Shown: piece after piece, positions 59,554 to 64,000 of the stretch
Numbering within the stretch: position 1 is the stretch's first letter
Layout of the letters: every line of letters starts with the position of its first letter
Assembly (NCBI RefSeq): GCF_036417845.1
Contig: NC_090001.1
Span: 8,973,501 to 9,037,500, forward strand
Direction of reading: 5' to 3'
DNA length: 64,000 nt
From: Apteryx mantelli
Lineage: Eukaryota; Chordata; Aves; Apterygiformes; Apterygidae
Made by a program: the position numbers and the translations under genes
Notes under the pieces: generated by a model
Told to the model about the DNA's origin: nothing
Database searches by the model: none
Seen by the model: the letters and a program-made list of their open reading frames with translations, nothing else

Positions 59554-59798
59554 GGAACCTCCCCAGAGGTTCCCTTTTGGGCCTGAAAGGTTTTCAGATC
59601 AAAGCTTAATTATGAATGGCTACCTCTCCAGAATGGGCCCTCCTCACAGCCTGCAATACCTGTGCCTTACAACGTGATGCTCCTCACTGTTGTGATCGAT
59701 GGAAGGATGAGGGCCAATGAGCATTAGTTGAAATAAGAGAGGTTCAGGCTGGGTATAAGGAAATTTTTTTCCCTCCAGACAGGCAAATCCTGGGGCAG

Positions 59799-60209
59799 TG
59801 AAGTGAGAACCGCTGCAGGAGATCTGTTGAGGAGTCAGGGGAGCAGCAGAGTACGCTATCACAGCCCTGGAGTGTGCTCTGTACACACTGACCAAAGCCG
59901 CTCAGGGCTGGACATGCCTATTCCCTTTTGTCAACAATGTCCAGCTGCTTCACAGCCAGTAACGACTCGAGCTTTGCATAGTGGAGATAAGGAACTAGCT
60001 CTAAGAGGCCCTTCGGATACACAGAGTAAGCCCCACCTGGGTGTCCCAGCCCTGTGTCCAGCATCCGCCCATCAGTGACCCCTCCGAGCAGTGTCCTGGC
60101 CTCCCCACACAGTTTAGAGTGTAAGTCCTTCATTAAACCTACTTTGTTTAAACCTTCACGAACCTTGAGTGTCAGTATCTGACCCTCCCTTTCCTGCCTT
60201 GCAGTCACA
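59799..60209 (+). mobile_element. Solo LTR with 5-bp target-site duplication, inside a CR1 relic
   Basis: A 411-bp segment TGAAGTGAG...CAGTCACA flanked by GGCAG (59,794-59,798 and 60,210-60,214). It splits the CR1-tail phrase 'ctggggcag|gttgccc', which is continuous at 3,570-3,585. ATTAAA at 60,132-60,137 suits a plus-strand poly-A signal. Family not recognised. Confidence 0.8.
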
Positions 60210-61276
60210 GGCAGGTTGCCCAGAGATGCTGTGCCATCTCCTCCCTTGCAGGTGTTCATCCCTAACTCAATAAAGCCATGAGCCGGCTGGTCAGACCTGA
60301 TAGCTGACCCTGCTGTGAGCAGGAGGTTGGCCTAGACACTTCCCCATGCCCCTTCCTGCCTGGATGATTTTGCATTTCCTTCCACCTTGGATCTTCCCTT
60401 CTTGATGGTAGGGAAAGCCCTCAGGTTCCGCGTGACCATGGAAGCAAGTCAGAAACAATATGGTCAAAGCACACACTGCTGTCTTGTTCTTTTCCAGTCA
60501 GCGTTGCTCAGATGTAGGACTGTGTGGTAGGTACCCGCAAACAGCTCTCTTCATAGTCCTCATTTCACCTTTTCTTTTCTGTTTTCCTCTTTCCCCCTTC
60601 CAAGTCCTTCGCTTTTACCATACACATGCCCTCCCATACAAATAGCCCACCTCTGTTTACCCTGTCCCCCCGGCTCCAGTTTTGCTTTCTTTTTACCTTC
60701 ATTTGGCTTTTCCAGACCATCAGAGGAGTGACCCTGAGGACAAGGGCCTGGAAATTATGAGGGAAGCCATATGAGCCTGTGGTGCGTGCTCACCAAAATC
60801 AGGCCAGCTTCACGCAGGGCTGCATTAGGGAGAGCCTGGCCACCCAGGCAAGTACAGCTATTATCCCCCTCCAATCAGCACTGGGGTGGCCACACCTGGA
60901 ATAGTGTGTCCCAGTGTGGGTTGCCCAATGCTGGAGGAATAGGAAGGACCTGGAGAGGGTCCAGAGGAGGTCTGCCAAGATGGGGGTTAGTGTCCTGAAG
61001 AACAGGGCCTTTACGGAGAGGCTGAGGGACCTGGCCTTCTTTAGCCTGGTGAAGTGGAGGCTAAGGGCAGTACAGCAGCAGCCTACGACTGCTTGAAGGG
61101 TGATTTCAGAGGTGATGGAGCTTTTCTGGGGAGTAGGAAATAGCATGAGAAGGGGAAAGAGCCAAAAAATGCAGCTTGATTGGTTCACACTGAACTTCTG
61201 GAAAACGAAATGTCACTTGTGCTGTGGTTCAACAGGACACCCAAAGAGAGTCTGTGGTGAGCCCCTGGCTTTGTAT

Positions 61277-63805
61277 TGATCCTAGGGGTGGATGAAGAGC
61301 GAGTTGAGAGATTACGGGTAAGGACGAAAGGGTAGGCTAGCATGGGTGACACTGTGGTGGGTGTTTACTACAGGCCACCTGATCAGGAAGAGGAAGTCGA
61401 TGAGGCCTTCTACGGACAACTGGAAGTAGCCTCATGATCACAGGCCCTGGTTCTCATGGGGGACTTCAACCACCCTGATATCTGCTGGAGAGACAACACA
61501 GCTAGGCACAAACAGTCCTGGAGGTTCCTGCAGAGCATTGGTGACAACTTCTTGACACAGGTGGTGGTGGAGCCAACAAGGAGAGGTGTGCTGCTGGACC
61601 TCGTACTAACAAACAAAGAAGGACTGGTTGAAGATGTGAAGGTCAGGGGCAGCCTTGGCTGCAGTGACCATGAGATGGTGGAGTTCAGGATCCTGCAAGG
61701 AGAAGGCAGGGCAATAAGTAGGATCACAACCCTGGACTTCAGGAGAGCAAACTTTGGCCTCTTCAGGGACCTACTTGGAGGAATCCCATGGGTTATGGCC
61801 CTAGAAGGAAGGGGCATTCAAGAGACCTGATTCAAACATCACTTCCTCCAAGAGTGGTGCATCCCTATGAGCAGGAAGTCAAGCAAAGGAGGCAGGAGAC
61901 CTGCATGGATGAGCAAGGAGCTCCTGGCAAGACTCAGCCAGAAGGAGGAAGTATACAGAAAGTGGAAAGGGGGACAGGCCACTTGGGAGGAATATAGGAA
62001 CATTGTCAGAGTATGCAGGGATGCGAGGAGGAAGGCTAAGGCCCGTTTGGAATTAAATCTGGGAAGAGATGTCAAGGACAACAAGAAGGGCTTCTTCAAA
62101 GACATCAGTAGCAAGAGGAAGACTAGGGAAAATGTGGGCCCTTTGCTGAATGGGGTGGGTGCCCTGGTGACAAAGGATGCAGAGAAGGCAGAGTTACTGA
62201 ATGCCGCCTTTGCTTCAGTCTTTACTGCTCAGGCCAGCCCTCAGGAACCCCAGACCCTGGAGGCAAGAGAGAAAGTCTGGAGAAAGGAAGACTTTCCCTT
62301 GGTGGAGGAGGATTGGGTTAGAGATCATTTAAGCAAACTTGACACTACAAGTCCATGGGCCCTGATGGGATGCACCCACGAGTGCTGAGGGAGCTGGCGC
62401 ATGTCATTGCTAGGCCACTCTGCATCCTCTTTGAAAGGTCATGGAGAACAGGAGAGGTGCCTGAGGACTGGAAGAAAGCCAATGTCACCCCAGTCTTCCA
62501 AAAGGGCAAGAAGGAGGACCCAGGAAACTACAGGCCAGTCAGCCTCACCTCCATCCCTGGAAAGGTGATGGAGCAGCTTATCCTGGAGGCCATCTCCAAG
62601 CATGTGGAGGTCAAGAAGGTGATCAGGAGTAGTCAGCATGGCTTCACCAAAAGGGGAAATCATGCCTAACCAATCTGATAGCCTTCTCTGATAGAATGCC
62701 TGGCTGGGTAGATGAGGGGAGAGCAGTGGATGTTGTCTCCGTTGACTTCAGCAAGGCTTTTGACACTGTCTCCCATAATATCCTCATAGGGAAGCTCAGG
62801 AAGTGTGGTCTAGATGAGTGGACAGTGAGGTGGATGGAGAACTGGCTGAATGGCAGAGCTCCGAGGGTTGTGATCAGTGGCACAGAGTCTAGTTGGAGGC
62901 CTGTAGCTAGCAGTGTCCCCCAGGGGTCAGTACTGGGTCCAGTCTTGTTCAACTTCTTCATCAATGACCTGGATGAAGGGACAGAGTGCACCCTCAGCAT
63001 GTTTGCCGATGATACAAAGCTGGGAGGAGTGGCTGATACGCCAGAGGGCTGTGCTGCCATTCAAAGAGACTTGGACAGGCTGGAGAGGTGGGCAGAGAGG
63101 AACCTCATGAAGTTCAACAAAGGCAAGTGCAGGGTCCTGCACCTAGGGAGGAATAACCCCATGCACCAGTACAGGTTGGGGGTTGACCTGCTGGAAAGCA
63201 GCTCTGCAGAGAAGGACCTGGGAGTGCTGGTGGACACCAAGTTAAGCATGAGCCAGCAATGTGTCCTTGTGGCCAAGAAGGCCAATGGTATCCTGGGGTG
63301 CATCAGGAAGAGTGTTGCCAGCACGTCGAGGGAGGTGATTCTCCCCCTCTCCTCAGCCCTGCTGAGGCCACATCTGGAGTACTGCGTCCAGTTCTGGGCT
63401 CCCCAGTACAAGAGGGATGTGGCACTACCGGAGCAAGTCCAGCGAAGGGCTACAAAGATGATTAGGGGATTGGAGCATCTCTCTTATGAGGAAAGGCTGA
63501 GAGAGCTTGGCTTGTTTAGCTTGGAGAAGAGAAGGCTGAGAGGAGATCTTATCAACGTGTACAAGTATCTGAAGGGAGGGTGTCGAGAGGATGGGGCCAG
63601 ACTCTTTTCAGTGGTGCCGAGCGACAGGACGCGAGGCAATGGGCACAAAATGAAACACAGACAGTTCCATCTGAACATGAGGAAAAACTTCTTCACTGTA
63701 AGGGTGACAGAGTACTGGAACAGGTTGCCCCGAGAGGTGGTGGAGTCTCCTTCTCTGGAGATATTCAAAATGCGCCTGGATGCAATCCTGTGCAATGTGC
63801 TCTAG
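61277..63805 (+). pseudogene. CR1 ORF2, broken, with a long intact 3' part
   Basis: The endonuclease part has an early TAG (near 61,333) and a frame-altering change near 61,435. It is then open from 61,456 to 61,830 ('[12 protein letters not shown]'). A TGA at 61,828-61,830 and lost bases follow. Open frame resumes at 61,867-62,388, then a frame change at about 62,345 leads to 62,355-62,669. The -1 break at the A4G4 run (about 62,650) follows. The frame 62,696-63,805 is uninterrupted for 369 residues. It holds the rest of the reverse transcriptase, with 'DFSKAFDT', '[12 protein letters not shown]' and the FADD catalytic box, and the whole C-terminal domain. It is the best-preserved CR1 frame in the window but cannot give a complete ORF2 protein. 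Confidence 0.92.
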
Positions 63806-63892
63806 GTGATCCTGCTTGAGCAGGGGGGTTGGACTAGATGATCTCCAGAGGTCCCTTCCAACCTCAGCGATTCTGTGATTCTGTGATTCTGT
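61277..63892 (+). mobile_element. Long 5'-truncated CR1 LINE, second copy
   Basis: Begins inside the ORF2 endonuclease ('ctaggggtggatgaagagcg', as at 9,960) and runs to ATTCTGTG octamers at about 63,868-63,892. It is very similar to 9,959-12,572. The left flank is block-A copy D and the right flank is an OR 3'-flank copy in the opposite relative orientation. Confidence 0.94.
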
Positions 63893-64000
63893 GACTTAAT
63901 CTCCGTAAGCTTTCACATATTTCCCCACATCCTGATTAAACTGATCATTTCTAAAGTCATCTTTGCAGCAGACTCTCTGGACATAGGCACTTTCCCTTGT
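63893..64000 (+). repeat. Start of another OR 3'-flank copy
   Basis: Near-identical to 44,889-44,996, which lies about 0.3 kb downstream of OR3. The copy continues beyond the window, so more of the OR cluster is expected to the right. Confidence 0.9.

Larger units (their letters stand above)
58780..61275 (+). repeat. Diverged block-A copy D
   Basis: Ordered similarity to block A 2,925-4,895 on the same strand, interrupted by two LTRs (59,322-59,553 and 59,799-60,209) and some losses. It ends at about 61,275, where a CR1 starts ('cctggctttgtattg' against 'cctggctttgtgtttc' at 4,887). Confidence 0.7.

Overview
The window looks like nuclear DNA from a bird. It holds olfactory receptor (OR) genes of the bird-expanded family-14-like (gamma-c) type. 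It also holds several CR1 LINEs, including two long, recent-looking copies, LTR elements of avian style, and a gammaretrovirus-like endogenous retrovirus (ERV). No bacterial-type gene, tRNA, rRNA or CRISPR array was seen. The only convincing host protein genes are single-coding-exon ORs: three with open frames and one pseudogene. Everything else is duplicated OR flank or mobile DNA.

Layout. 1-6,640: a 3'-flank block of a missing OR, in inverted orientation relative to its two better copies further right, interrupted by a small CR1 fragment. 6,641-9,228: low-copy sequence with a (TA)n(TG)n microsatellite and a CR1 scrap. 9,229-12,572: long CR1 (+). 12,573-17,640: 5' flank and gene OR1 (+). 17,640-24,283: its 3' flank. 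24,284-29,252: OR2 (-) and its 5' flank. 29,253-30,150: short CR1 (-). 30,158-32,451: old CR1 relic (+). 32,452-33,076: probable LTR. 33,077-36,020: GC-rich DNA with no recognised gene. 36,021-36,730: 64-bp minisatellite. 37,150-41,570: defective ERV (-). 41,655-42,960: the same minisatellite in inverted orientation. 43,092-51,290: second copy of the OR1 unit, holding the pseudogene OR3. 51,291-57,003: OR4 (-) and its 5' flank. 57,003-61,275: CR1 relics, a further flank copy and two solo LTRs with target-site duplications. 61,277-63,892: second long CR1 (+). 63,893-64,000: start of another OR 3'-flank copy, so the cluster continues to the right.

The organising principle is two tail-to-tail OR pairs, OR1/OR2 and OR3/OR4. 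Their spacers are nearly equal (about 7.37 and 7.34 kb), and each pair is a lopsided palindrome. The pair itself was then duplicated, with the minisatellite-ERV-minisatellite block now between the copies. CR1 insertions and LTR ends sit at several of the duplication and inversion joints. That suggests, without proving it, that the repeats helped build the cluster.

No wholly new biochemical system is evident. The points most worth checking are: the repeat architecture, the ERV framed by inverted 64-65 bp arrays, the stop-loss OR4, the frame break shared by two CR1 copies, and the CR1 or LTR ends that coincide with breakpoints. Homology statements come from reading the sequence by eye, so boundaries of old repeats are good to tens of bases only.
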